In this document: piece after piece, positions 52,206-60,486 of the stretch
Layout: each line of letters opens with the position of its first letter
How positions within the stretch are numbered: position 1 is the first letter of the stretch
Source of the DNA: an uncultured Collinsella sp.
GTDB taxonomy: Bacteria > Actinomycetota > Coriobacteriia > Coriobacteriales > Coriobacteriaceae
Direction of reading: 5' to 3'
DNA length: 64,000 nucleotides
NCBI GenBank assembly: GCA_902479135.1
Contig: CABSNU010000010.1
Location: 3,389-67,388 of the forward strand
Program-made: the position numbers and the translations under genes
The notes under the pieces: model-generated
What the model was told of the DNA's origin: nothing
The model's database searches: none
The model's input: only the letters and a program-made list of their open reading frames with translations

Positions 52206-54380
52206 CTAGTTGTTGAGCATGCGGTCGAAGCTTCCCGAGTCGCCATCCCGATAGTCTGCGGTCATCAGAATCTCCTGCGGAATGCGCCCACCCTCGCGCA
52301 GCACGTTGCGGAACTGCACGCGCGTAACCATGGGCAGATCCTTGATCGTCGCTGCCAGGTTCTGCGGCACGCCCTGGTTGGCAGCCGCGGGCTCGCACTC
52401 GCCGCCGGCCTTCACGCGACGCTTATGCTCGGCGAGCATGGCGCGGTACATGCCGGCATGCAGGCGAATCTCAACCACATTGGCATTGCGAGCCTGTTCG
52501 ACGATGCGCGCGCCCTCGCGATCGATATCGCCTACGTAGTAGACGTAGTTAAAGCGATAGCCAATCTCGGCCAGATAATCGTCCAGGGCATGCGAGACGC
52601 TCGCCTTGCATCCGCCGCCAAAAATCACGCCGCCCACCTTGATGCCAAAGAGCTTGGCGTGCTTGCGGCCACGCAGCAGCTTGACGATCTCGTCGTAGGT
52701 GTCCAGGTTCTCGACCATAATGAACGGCTTGTCGGCTCCCAGCGTAAAGAAGCCCGTAAAGTGCACGGGGCGATTGGGGGCGACCTTGATCGCCTGCATG
52801 CTGATGCCCTTTTCGGTCATACGCCTGATCAAGCGCTCACCGTGCTTGCCGTCAAAAGCCTTCTCGTCGTTAAAGATCTGGTAGGCACGCTGGCGGCGCG
52901 AGGCAACCGGCGTATCGGCACCTCGATTCTGCTCGATCCAAGCCTGGATGATTGCGATTTCCTCGGCAATCTTGCGGTTGGACATCTCGTTGTGCTGAGT
53001 GCGCTGCGGAGCCTTTTTGCCGTCCTTGCCCTCGACCTTTACGATCTGTGTCTGCTGCTCCTTGATCTTAGAGAGCGCCGTAGGCGTAGGGACAACCTTG
53101 AGCAGCTGCCTGCCTAAAACGCGGGCAAGGGCAAACGCCGAGACCTCGCCGTGGACGGACGACTTGGGCTGCTGGGCAGCAGTATCTGCTGCGGCAGACT
53201 CCGGCTTCTTCTGAGACTTGCGCTTAGAATCGCCCTGGGAATTGCGCTCGTGCTTCGGCATAGACGCCTGCTTCTGCGGACGAACGGACTTGCTCTCCTT
53301 CGCCGGCTGGCGCTTAGGCTGCCCCGAAGAAACCTCGGCCTTCGCATCCTCGTTCTGCGGCGTGGTCTTCTCGGTTGCAGTCTCGGCATGGGAACTGCGG
53401 CCCCCACGATGGCGACGGCGGCGAGGCTTGCTCGACGCGCCCTGCTCCGCCTGCTCATCAGTAGGCTGCTGGCCCTTGGCCTCGGCATCAACCTCAAGCT
53501 GCGGCTCAACAGGCTTCTGCTCGCGAGCCGCCGGCTCAACGGTCTTCTCGTCCTGGGTGGTCGAAACCGACTCGCCCTTCTCCTGACGCTTTACGGGATA
53601 TGCACGTCCCGCAAAACCGCGACCAGGACGACACGAACCCGGAGCCTTCTTGGCAGACTCCTCAACATCGTCTGCAACCTCAGAAGACTCTTCAACCTCA
53701 CGCGCGGCATCCTGCTGTGCAGTCTTAAAGTGAGCACCGCGACGACGCTTGGGCTCTTGGGCCTTCACGGGCTTTTGCTCCCTCGCGGGCTTCTGCGACT
53801 CGGCAGCAACCTCGGTCTCAACAGCCTCAGCATCCGTCTCACCCTTTTGAGCAACGGCGCGACGGAAGCGCTCCTGCTGGGCGCGGCGCTGCGCATCGCG
53901 CTTGCCACTCCCGCCAAAACCGCCGCGGCCGGCCTTGGCCGTAAAGGCACGCACGACATTCTCATCGAGCAACTCATCGGTATCGACATGCTCACGCGGA
54001 GCAACTTCTTCCACAGCAGGCGCGTCAGCGGAATCCTCGATGACAAAATCTTCGACGGACTCGGCAGGCTGCTCCTGGGCATCGCGGATCTCAGCATTGA
54101 TGGTATAGAACGCCGGGCGCCCGTTAATGCCGCTACCCTCGATCTTGGTCACGATATTTGCCGCGATAAGCTCATCGCGCATCGCCTTGGTGTCGCATTC
54201 CTTATCGACGGAGCGGAAAATCTGCGCCAGCGCACTCGACTTAATCTTGAGCGCCTTGCGGCAAAGCAGGTCGTAGGCAACCAGCTTGGCACGCTCAGCA
54301 GAAAGCGACGTCTGGCTGCTCAGGCGCTCAGCCAGAGCATCGACATTGTTTTGATTATCGGAATATACCGTCTTGGCCAC
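52206..54380 (-). CDS. TOPRIM (JetD C-terminal/DUF2220-like) protein with winged helix and long charged linker
   Basis: 724 aa from a GTG start at 54380 (GAAAGG upstream; an ATG at 54404 is possible). Residues about 15-100 look like a winged helix (AERLSSQTSLSAERAKLVAYDLL, ALAQIFRSVDKECDTKAMRDELI). About 110-430 is low-complexity, rich in Lys, Arg, Glu, Gln and Ala, with RRRRHRGGRSSH-type patches, surely disordered. The C-terminal 290 residues end in a TOPRIM-like core: IMVENLDTYDEIVKL (Glu about 556) and YYVGDIDREGARIVEQA (DxD about 615). That pairing matches JetD, the nuclease of the Wadjet plasmid-defence system. No jetABC genes are adjacent, so this is an orphan of unknown role, possibly RNA-binding given the basic linker. 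Confidence 0.72.
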   Translation of the reverse strand: MAKTVYSDNQNNVDALAERLSSQTSLSAERAKLVAYDLLCRKALKIKSSALAQIFRSVDKECDTKAMRDELIAANIVTKIEGSGINGRPAFYTINAEIRDAQEQPAESVEDFVIEDSADAPAVEEVAPREHVDTDELLDENVVRAFTAKAGRGGFGGSGKRDAQRRAQQERFRRAVAQKGETDAEAVETEVAAESQKPAREQKPVKAQEPKRRRGAHFKTAQQDAAREVEESSEVADDVEESAKKAPGSCRPGRGFAGRAYPVKRQEKGESVSTTQDEKTVEPAAREQKPVEPQLEVDAEAKGQQPTDEQAEQGASSKPRRRRHRGGRSSHAETATEKTTPQNEDAKAEVSSGQPKRQPAKESKSVRPQKQASMPKHERNSQGDSKRKSQKKPESAAADTAAQQPKSSVHGEVSAFALARVLGRQLLKVVPTPTALSKIKEQQTQIVKVEGKDGKKAPQRTQHNEMSNRKIAEEIAIIQAWIEQNRGADTPVASRRQRAYQIFNDEKAFDGKHGERLIRRMTEKGISMQAIKVAPNRPVHFTGFFTLGADKPFIMVENLDTYDEIVKLLRGRKHAKLFGIKVGGVIFGGGCKASVSHALDDYLAEIGYRFNYVYYVGDIDREGARIVEQARNANVVEIRLHAGMYRAMLAEHKRRVKAGGECEPAAANQGVPQNLAATIKDLPMVTRVQFRNVLREGGRIPQEILMTADYRDGDSGSFDRMLNN

Positions 54381-54481
54381 GGGGCCCCTTTCATATGCAC
54401 ACATATACGTCCATATGGTACAACGCACGAGCCTATCCACGCAAAACATCTGCGAGAACGCCCTTGCACCACCTGTTCTCA

Positions 54482-54523
54482 CAAGAAAAAAGACCGGGTC
54501 CGCTTGATTGCGGACCCGGTCTT
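54482..54523 (-). terminator. Terminator of cstA
   Basis: A 14-bp stem AAGACCGGGTCCGC (54490-54503) with its complement at 54510-54523. The minus strand ends in TTTTTTC. Located 40 bp behind the cstA stop. Confidence 0.92.
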
Positions 54524-54563
54524 TCCGAGTCAAATAGACTGGAGATCCAACCCGTCCGACCGA

Positions 54564-56453
54564 CTAGGCCTTGGCGGCCTCGGCGTCGGCAGGAGCTTCA
54601 GCGGCAGCGGCGCGACCGTACTCGGCCTTGCCCATCTCGGACCACTCGGGCTCCTCGTCAGGCATGGAGCCGGCCTCCTTGCCGAAGAACTCCTTGAGGC
54701 AGTTGACGGCGACGATGAGGCCCAGGACCATCAGCAGGACGGCGAAAACGAGCTGCAGGCCCTTGGTGGCGGCGACGGAGACGGCGGCCGTGGTGGCGGT
54801 AGCCGGGATGGTGCCGAAGAAGCCGTAAGCCTGGACAGCGGTCATGCAGCCCATGGCGCTCTGGACCAGCGAGGTGAAGGTGCAGCAGAGCAGGAAGGCG
54901 ACGGGCACGTAGAGCATCCAGCCCTTGCGGCCGGTGCACTTGCAGAACACGGCGAGGGTGATCATGGTCATACCGCCGAGCAGCTGGTTGGAAGCACCAA
55001 AGAGCGGCCAGATGTTGGCATAGCCGCCAAAGGCGAGGGCGAGACCGGGAAGCAGGGTGACGACCGTGGCGAACCAGGGGTTGCCGAGAACCTTCATGTA
55101 GCCGGCCTTGGACTCGATGGCCAGGGCGTCGTTGGTCTGGGCAAAGAACTCGGAGAACGAGGTGCGGGCGATGCGGGCGACGGCATCGAGCGAGGTCAGG
55201 GCCAGAGCGGAGACGTTCATGGTCATGAAGACGGTAGCGAGCGTGCCGTCAACACCGAAGGCCTGCATACCGCGGGAGATGCCAGCGGCGAAGATCTGGA
55301 ACGGGGTGGAAGCGACGCCGGCGTTGAGGGCACCGGTGCCGGCGGTGTTCATATCGGAGAACATGATGCCTGCGACGATGATGGCAAGGATGCCGACGAA
55401 GGACTCGACGATCATGGCGCCATAACCGACCTTGACGGCGTCCTGCTCCTTCTCGACCTGCTTGGAGGAGGTGCCAGAAGAAACGAGGCTGTGGAAACCG
55501 GAGAGAGCACCGCAGGCAACGGAGACAAACAGGACCGGGAACATCATGCCGGAGGCAGTGGAGAAGCCGGTGAAGACCGGAGCGGTGATGGTGGCCTGAC
55601 CGTTGACACCCAGGACGACGATGCCGAGGACAGCGCAAACGATCATGACGATCATCATGATGGAAGTGAGGTAGTCACGCGGGGTCTTGAGCATCTGGAT
55701 GGGCATAGCGCCAGCGAAGACCAGGTAGACCATGACGACGGCGAACCACTGGAACTTATCCAGGTAGACCGGGAACTGCATACCGACGGCGAACATGAGA
55801 ACCATGAGGACCACGCCGGTGACGAACTCGGCAGCGCCGGTGAGGTTGAACTTCTTCTGGGCCCAACCAAAGGCGATAGCGACGAAGGTGAACAGGATGG
55901 AGATGGTACCAGCGCAGCCGGCGGCATAGGACTTGGTGAAGTCGATGGCACCGGTAGCAGCACCAGAAGCGTCAACGGCCGGGGTGAACATGAACGTCTT
56001 GCAGACCATGTCGGTGAAAGCGGCGATGACGATGATGCAGAACAGCCAGCAGAACAGCAGGAACAGGCGACGGCCGGTCTTGCCGATGTACTTCTCGATG
56101 AGCTGAGCGAGCGACTTGCCGTTGTTCTTCATCGAAGCGTACAGGGCACCAAAGTCGTGGACGGCACCAAAGAAGATGCCGCCGACGAGGACCCAGAGCA
56201 CGACGGGCAGCCAGCCAAAGGCCATGGCGACGATCGTACCCGTGACAGGGCCGGCACCGCAGATCGAGCTGAACTGGTGCGAGAACGCGGTGAAGGCGGA
56301 GACGGGCGAGAAGCTCTTGCCGTCCTTCATGCGTTTGGCCGGCGTGAGGGCCTCTTTGTCAACGCCCCACTTGTTGGCCAGCCATCGGCCATAGCCCAGA
56401 TAGCCGCAGGCGAGCACCGCCGCGGCCACAACCATGAGCAAAACTCCGTTCAT
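54564..56453 (-). CDS. cstA: Carbon starvation protein CstA family transporter
   Basis: 629 aa with about 16 membrane segments. CstA signatures: FSPVSAFTAFSHQFSSICGAGPVTGTIVAMAFGWLP near the N-terminus, HDFGALYASMKNNGKSL, GFHSLVSSGTSSKQ, and ANIWPLFGASNQLLGGMTM in the C-terminal part. Family members take up pyruvate and, in some species, peptides during starvation. The polar C-terminus ends in an Ala/Glu tail (YGRAAAAEAPADAEAAKA). ATG at 56453 follows AGAGGAGG. A 240-nt leader with a terminator hairpin only 35 nt upstream of the start points to transcription attenuation. Confidence 0.95.
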   Translation of the reverse strand: MNGVLLMVVAAAVLACGYLGYGRWLANKWGVDKEALTPAKRMKDGKSFSPVSAFTAFSHQFSSICGAGPVTGTIVAMAFGWLPVVLWVLVGGIFFGAVHDFGALYASMKNNGKSLAQLIEKYIGKTGRRLFLLFCWLFCIIVIAAFTDMVCKTFMFTPAVDASGAATGAIDFTKSYAAGCAGTISILFTFVAIAFGWAQKKFNLTGAAEFVTGVVLMVLMFAVGMQFPVYLDKFQWFAVVMVYLVFAGAMPIQMLKTPRDYLTSIMMIVMIVCAVLGIVVLGVNGQATITAPVFTGFSTASGMMFPVLFVSVACGALSGFHSLVSSGTSSKQVEKEQDAVKVGYGAMIVESFVGILAIIVAGIMFSDMNTAGTGALNAGVASTPFQIFAAGISRGMQAFGVDGTLATVFMTMNVSALALTSLDAVARIARTSFSEFFAQTNDALAIESKAGYMKVLGNPWFATVVTLLPGLALAFGGYANIWPLFGASNQLLGGMTMITLAVFCKCTGRKGWMLYVPVAFLLCCTFTSLVQSAMGCMTAVQAYGFFGTIPATATTAAVSVAATKGLQLVFAVLLMVLGLIVAVNCLKEFFGKEAGSMPDEEPEWSEMGKAEYGRAAAAEAPADAEAAKA

Positions 56454-56487
56454 TACATTTCCTCCTCTAAAAAGAACTTCCTAGACA

Positions 56488-56527
56488 TAAAAAATGAGGG
56501 CCGTCGGTTGCGCTCGACGGCCCTCAT
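56488..56527 (-). terminator. Attenuator-like terminator in the cstA leader
   Basis: ATGAGGGCCGTCG and CGACGGCCCTCAT form a 13-bp stem. The minus strand then reads TTTTTTATG, a good intrinsic terminator, 35 nt ahead of the cstA start. Confidence 0.8.
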
Positions 56528-56578
56528 CTTCATCAGCCGCCCGTTATCGTACGGGCCAGCTGTATGTGCTAACCCGCA

Positions 56579-56647
56579 TCAGATAATTACTACGCTGATA
56601 ATGTTTAGCTGATGCGTGAACATGTCTAAGAAATCCTCTTCAATCAT
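56579..56647 (-). CDS. Candidate 22-codon leader peptide ahead of cstA
   Basis: The frame reads MIEEDFLDMFTHQLN and then IISVVII before TGA. It lies in the cstA leader, upstream of the attenuator-like terminator, and its last codons are for Ile and Val. The codons for THQ pair with the stop region (GCATCAG/CTGATGC). No Shine-Dalgarno precedes the ATG, but a 9-codon GTG frame (preceded by GGGGG) stops in an ATGA overlap with it. Small size makes this uncertain; it may be a chance frame. Confidence 0.3.
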   Translation of the reverse strand: MIEEDFLDMFTHQLNIISVVII

Positions 56648-56694
56648 GATGCGAACGATCCGCGCGCGTTCACATCCCCCAGTGGTTGAAAAGG

Positions 56695-56723
56695 AGTATG
56701 AAACTTTAGTTACCTAAAGTCAA
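56695..56723 (-). promoter_or_regulatory. cstA promoter with dyad operator in the spacer
   Basis: On the minus strand TTGACT (56718-56723) and CATACT (56695-56700) are separated by 17 bp. The spacer and -35 box contain the perfect dyad ACTTTAG-GTAA-CTAAAGT (56703-56720), well placed for a repressor. The transcript would start about 235 nt ahead of cstA. Confidence 0.6.
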
Positions 56724-56834
56724 CGCAAATTTGTAATGAATTTTCAACTTTTTTTGAATTTCTCGGTATAAAACGCCACTGACCTCGGACTTTACCCCAC
56801 GACAGTTTTTGCATGAGAGATGCCCCTCGGGAGC

Positions 56835-56941
56835 GGGGCCGGATATAAGGTTTATCGCGAGTTCCGCACGCAAAGAAGGCCACTTAATGTGGCCTTCGTC
56901 TTGCGCAGGACTGTAGAGCAGGAAACCTTATATCCGGCCCC
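56835..56941 (-). ncRNA. Candidate structured RNA/DNA element, copy 3
   Basis: A perfect 19-bp outer stem (56835-56853 with 56923-56941), extended by a further imperfect GC stem to about 56822/56953, encloses ATCGCGAGTTCCGCACG, the hairpin GAAGGCCAC-TTAAT-GTGGCCTTC, CGCAA/TTGCG below it, then GCAGGACTGTAGAGCAGG. It begins 26 nt (extended stem: about 14 nt) after the stop of the tsaB-rimI-tsaD gene. Between it and the cstA promoter (56724-56821) nothing further is seen. Confidence 0.65.
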
Positions 56942-56967
56942 TCCGTCCGGGGGCCGCGCCGTACCAG

Positions 56968-59352
56968 CTACAGCGTCATGTTTGGATCGGCGTCGACGTC
57001 GAACGGCGAGATTTCACCTCGGTCGAATTTACGGCGAGCGACCTCCGCAATCATGGCTGCGTTATCGGTACAGGCAGACAAGGGCGGCACCGTTACGCGA
57101 ATCCCCTGACGTCCAAGCTTCTTGATCATCATCTCGCGCAGATGCGGGTTGGCCGAGACGCCGCCACCGATGCAGTATTCCTTGCATCCGGTAGCGTGCA
57201 GTGCGTTTTTGGCCTTCTTGTACTGCACGTCAAAGACAGCTGCCTCAAACGAAGCCGCCAGATCGGGTAGGTGAATCGTGCGCCCGGCCTTAGTCTCTTG
57301 CTCGATGTAGAGCGTCACCGCCGTCTTGAGGCCCGAAAGCGAGAAGCGGTAGTCCCCCCTGCTGTTAAGCGCACGGGGGAAATCGATCGCGCGGGGATTG
57401 CCCGTCTCGGCCAGCTTGGAGATGATGGGGCCACCGGGATAGCCCAGACCCAACGCCTTGGCTACCTTGTCGAAGGCCTCGCCCACAGCATCATCGAGTG
57501 TCTCACCAAGTACCTCGTAGTCGCCCCATGCCTTCACGTGCACGAGCATGGTGTGCCCGCCCGAGACAAGCGTGAAGATGAACGGCGGCTTGAGGTCGGG
57601 CTGCGCTAGCAAGTTGGCAAACAGGTGCCCCTCCAGATGGTTGACGCACACGAGCGGCTTGCCGGCAGCGTAGGCAAAGCCTTTGGCGAAGGCGACGCCA
57701 ACCACGAGCGCGCCCACCAGGCCCGGACCCTGTGTCACGCCCACGGCGGCAAGCTCGCTGGGGGCAATGGCTCCACCCTCAAGACCAAGCGATGCTGCGG
57801 CATCCTCGAGCGCCGCATCCACGACACTCACAATCACCTCAACGTGTTTGCGCGAGGCGATCTCGGGCACCACGCCGCCAAAACGGGCATGGAAATCAAT
57901 CTGCGTCGACACCTGGTTGGCCAGCATATTGCCATCCGCATCGATAATCGCCACGGCCGTCTCGTCGCAGGAACTCTCGATAGCGAGCACTAGGCGGCGG
58001 CGTTCAATTTCGGCACGCTCCCCCTCGGAGCGCCCGGGCGCAGGCAGCGGCCATACGCGCTGCTCTGCCGCCGTCGGCTCGGGCGAAGCATTGTCGACCG
58101 GAAGCACGAGGGGCAGCGGAGCCGTCATGACGATGGCATCCTTGCCGGCACCATAGTAGCCGCGGCGACGGCCAGCCTCGGTAAAGCCCAGGGCGGCATA
58201 GAGTGCAATTGCGCCCTCGTTGCCGTCCTCAACCTCAAGCGAAGCCGTGGTGCAGCCGAGCATCTGCGCGTCATAGCTCACGTGCGACAGAAGCTTGCGG
58301 GCGATACCCTCACGGCGATGAGTCGGATCGACGGCAACGTCCATAATCTGCACGTCCCCGTCGACGACCATGCCGCCGGCAAGACCCAGCAACTGACCGT
58401 CGTCGTGCGCCACCCACCAGCTACGCGGAGCGGCAACGTCCTCGCCCAGCTCGGACAAGAACATGCCCGGCGTCCACGCCTCGTGTCCGGCGCCTTCAAA
58501 GCAGGCGGTCTCCAGTGCGCTCGCGCCCTCGGCATCCGCCGCGCCCATGGGGCGGAATTGCAGATGACGCCCAGCGAGCTCGTCGGCAACACCTGTCACC
58601 TCACTCTGCGCGCTCTCGGCAAGGCCCAGGCGCTTGCGCTCGTTTTCCTCGGCGTCCGAAAGGCGTGTGTAGATCGGCAAGACGCGAGCGGGATCGCCAT
58701 CGCCTGCGGCGTGCGCCATCAGCAGGCCCTCGCCCGAGGGCCACCACAGGCCTCGCTCCACGCAGCGTGCCGTCTCGTCCTCACCCAGCAGCTTGCCATA
58801 ACGCACGAGACCGTCACCAGTTAGCTGAACCTGATCCCAGCCCGCGGTCTGACGCCACTCATCAAGCGCCACGGCGGCCTTGACCACGCGCTCGCGCTGA
58901 AACAGACGCTCGGGACCCTCATCGACCAGCATATACAGCGCCGGATATACCTCACCGCGCATAGCATCGGCCAAGATACCAAGCTTGCCGCGCACGCCAG
59001 CCTTCCACGCCGTCCAAGCGCAGGCGTCGAGCGTCGACACGCCCAGCAGCGGAACATTGGCACCACGCGCGAGGCCCTTGGCAGTGGAGATGCCGATGCG
59101 CACACCCGTAAAGGACCCCGGGCCGCGGCCGACCACATAGCAACCAACATCGCTGCGATCCAGACCGGCTTGAGCCAGCACGCCATCAACGGTATTCACG
59201 AGCTCAACGTTGGCGCGACGGCGACACATGTGGTCGCCACTCACGAGCTTCGTCTCGCCCGTCTGCCCATCAATCCAGCTTGCCGCGCAGGCAAGCATGT
59301 CGGTCGAAGTATCGAGCGCCACCACCAGCGCGTTGTCGTTATGCAAGCTCAT
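56968..59352 (-). CDS. Fused TsaB-RimI-TsaD (t6A synthesis and ribosomal N-acetyltransferase)
   Basis: 794 aa, three enzymes in one chain. TsaB: residues 1 to about 245 (NALVVALDTSTDMLACA, VVGRGPGSFTGVRIGISTAKGLA). RimI-type GNAT: about 262-415 (LQFRPMGAADAEGASALE, IMDVAVDPTHRREGIARKLLSHV). TsaD: from about 452 (VLAIESSCDETAVAIID, HARFGGVVPEIASRKHVE, the metal motif NHLEGHLFANLL, VSGGHTMLVHV, GGGVSANPHLREMM). TsaB and TsaD with TsaE add the threonylcarbamoyl group to A37 of ANN-decoding tRNAs. The linkers are Pro/Ala-rich. ATG at 59352 overlaps the tsaE stop by 14 bp. In E. coli and most bacteria these are separate genes. Confidence 0.93.
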   Translation of the reverse strand: MSLHNDNALVVALDTSTDMLACAASWIDGQTGETKLVSGDHMCRRRANVELVNTVDGVLAQAGLDRSDVGCYVVGRGPGSFTGVRIGISTAKGLARGANVPLLGVSTLDACAWTAWKAGVRGKLGILADAMRGEVYPALYMLVDEGPERLFQRERVVKAAVALDEWRQTAGWDQVQLTGDGLVRYGKLLGEDETARCVERGLWWPSGEGLLMAHAAGDGDPARVLPIYTRLSDAEENERKRLGLAESAQSEVTGVADELAGRHLQFRPMGAADAEGASALETACFEGAGHEAWTPGMFLSELGEDVAAPRSWWVAHDDGQLLGLAGGMVVDGDVQIMDVAVDPTHRREGIARKLLSHVSYDAQMLGCTTASLEVEDGNEGAIALYAALGFTEAGRRRGYYGAGKDAIVMTAPLPLVLPVDNASPEPTAAEQRVWPLPAPGRSEGERAEIERRRLVLAIESSCDETAVAIIDADGNMLANQVSTQIDFHARFGGVVPEIASRKHVEVIVSVVDAALEDAAASLGLEGGAIAPSELAAVGVTQGPGLVGALVVGVAFAKGFAYAAGKPLVCVNHLEGHLFANLLAQPDLKPPFIFTLVSGGHTMLVHVKAWGDYEVLGETLDDAVGEAFDKVAKALGLGYPGGPIISKLAETGNPRAIDFPRALNSRGDYRFSLSGLKTAVTLYIEQETKAGRTIHLPDLAASFEAAVFDVQYKKAKNALHATGCKEYCIGGGVSANPHLREMMIKKLGRQGIRVTVPPLSACTDNAAMIAEVARRKFDRGEISPFDVDADPNMTL

Positions 59353-59845
59353 CTTGTACAGCCTTATCAATCAAATGGGAAAGCTCCATTGCGCGGTCAC
59401 CGTGCGCCTCGAGCGTTATCGTTCGCACATCGCTGTCGCCCTCATCACGCTTGAGCGTCACCGAAAGATACTCATCCGTCAGCTCGTCTTGGAATTGTTC
59501 GCCCCATTCCAGCAGGCAAGCACCCTCATAGCCCAGCACATCGAAAATGCCCGTATCCTCGAGCTCGTAGGCATGCTCCAGGCGGTATAGATCAAAGTGA
59601 AACAGCGGAATACGGCCTTGATCGTGAACGGCCATGAGCGCAAACGTAGGGCTCGTAACCATATGCCCATCGCCCAGCCCGCGCGAGACGCCCTTGGTAA
59701 AGTGAGTTTTGCCCACTCCCAGGCCACCGGTCAGGATGAGCACATCGCCGTTCTCAAGGCACGGTGCAATTAGCTCGCCAAAGTACTCCGTATCGGCAGC
59801 GCAAGTCGTTTTGTAAGTACCTACCCCCAGGCGCTCCAGGGACAT
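59339..59845 (-). CDS. tsaE: tRNA t6A synthesis ATPase TsaE
   Basis: 168 aa. P-loop LTGGLGVGKTHFTKGVSRGL, switch-like VTSPTFALMAVHD and the conserved HFDLYRLEHAYELEDTG with CLLEWGEQF. TsaE binds the TsaB-TsaD complex and its ATPase activity drives the cycle. It is encoded directly ahead of the fused TsaB-RimI-TsaD and overlaps it, so the complete dedicated complex except TsaC is made from one message. Confidence 0.95.
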   Translation of the reverse strand: MSLERLGVGTYKTTCAADTEYFGELIAPCLENGDVLILTGGLGVGKTHFTKGVSRGLGDGHMVTSPTFALMAVHDQGRIPLFHFDLYRLEHAYELEDTGIFDVLGYEGACLLEWGEQFQDELTDEYLSVTLKRDEGDSDVRTITLEAHGDRAMELSHLIDKAVQDELA

Positions 59846-59857
59846 ATATGCTCCTTA

Positions 59858-60478
59858 TTATTCCGAGGCGTCCTCTGGTGCGGGATGTCGCTCCAGATAG
59901 TCGCCCAGCATCTTAAAGTCTTCCTCCAGCAGTTCCTGCCACGCCGGATTGCGTAGCGCTGCTGCCGGATGGAACGTGGGCATTACTACAAAATGCCCCA
60001 TCTGGTGGAACCTGCCGCGCAGCTTAGTAATGCCAATCTCGGTCTTAAGCACAAAGTGCGTCGCGGGGTTGCCGAGCGTCACGATAATATCGGGCCAGAT
60101 GCTTCGAATCTGCTCACGCAAAAACGGCGAGCAAGCCAGCACTTCCTCGGGACGTGGATTGCGGTTTCCCGGCGGGCGGCACTTAAGCACGTTGGCAATG
60201 TAGACGTCTTCGCGTTTGAGCCCCGCCAGCGACAAAATGCCGTTGAGGTCCTCGCCTGCCGCCCCCACAAAGGGCTCGCCCTGCAAATCCTCATTGCGGC
60301 CCGGCGCCTCACCAATAAACATCACGCGAGCGCGGGGGTTTCCCACGCCAAACACGATATTGTGACGCGACTGGTAGAGCTGGCAGAGGTGACAATCGCC
60401 CAGAACGGCCTCAATTTCCTCGAGTGCGACCTCACGTGGTGCCTGATGGGTATGGCCGGGGATGTGCATGACGCCCAT
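59858..60478 (-). CDS. Type 4 uracil-DNA glycosylase
   Basis: 206 aa. Four Cys for a [4Fe-4S] cluster: Cys29 and Cys32 in GDCHLCQLY, one in NVLKCRPPGNRNPRPEE, one in EVLACSPFLRE. Motif 1 is GEAPGRNEDLQGEPFVG and the C-terminal motif is PTFHPAAALRNP. It removes uracil from DNA, starting base-excision repair. It lies 8 bp after alr and 12 bp before tsaE, so it is within the operon. No anomalies. Confidence 0.93.
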   Translation of the reverse strand: MGVMHIPGHTHQAPREVALEEIEAVLGDCHLCQLYQSRHNIVFGVGNPRARVMFIGEAPGRNEDLQGEPFVGAAGEDLNGILSLAGLKREDVYIANVLKCRPPGNRNPRPEEVLACSPFLREQIRSIWPDIIVTLGNPATHFVLKTEIGITKLRGRFHQMGHFVVMPTFHPAAALRNPAWQELLEEDFKMLGDYLERHPAPEDASE

Positions 60479-60486
60479 AGCGGCTC

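Noticed and set aside
53151..56612. 1153-aa open frame on the plus strand
   Set aside because: It is antisense to the TOPRIM protein and CstA, is highly repetitive in Gly/Asp/His, and has no recognisable domain. Long antisense frames are expected at this GC content.
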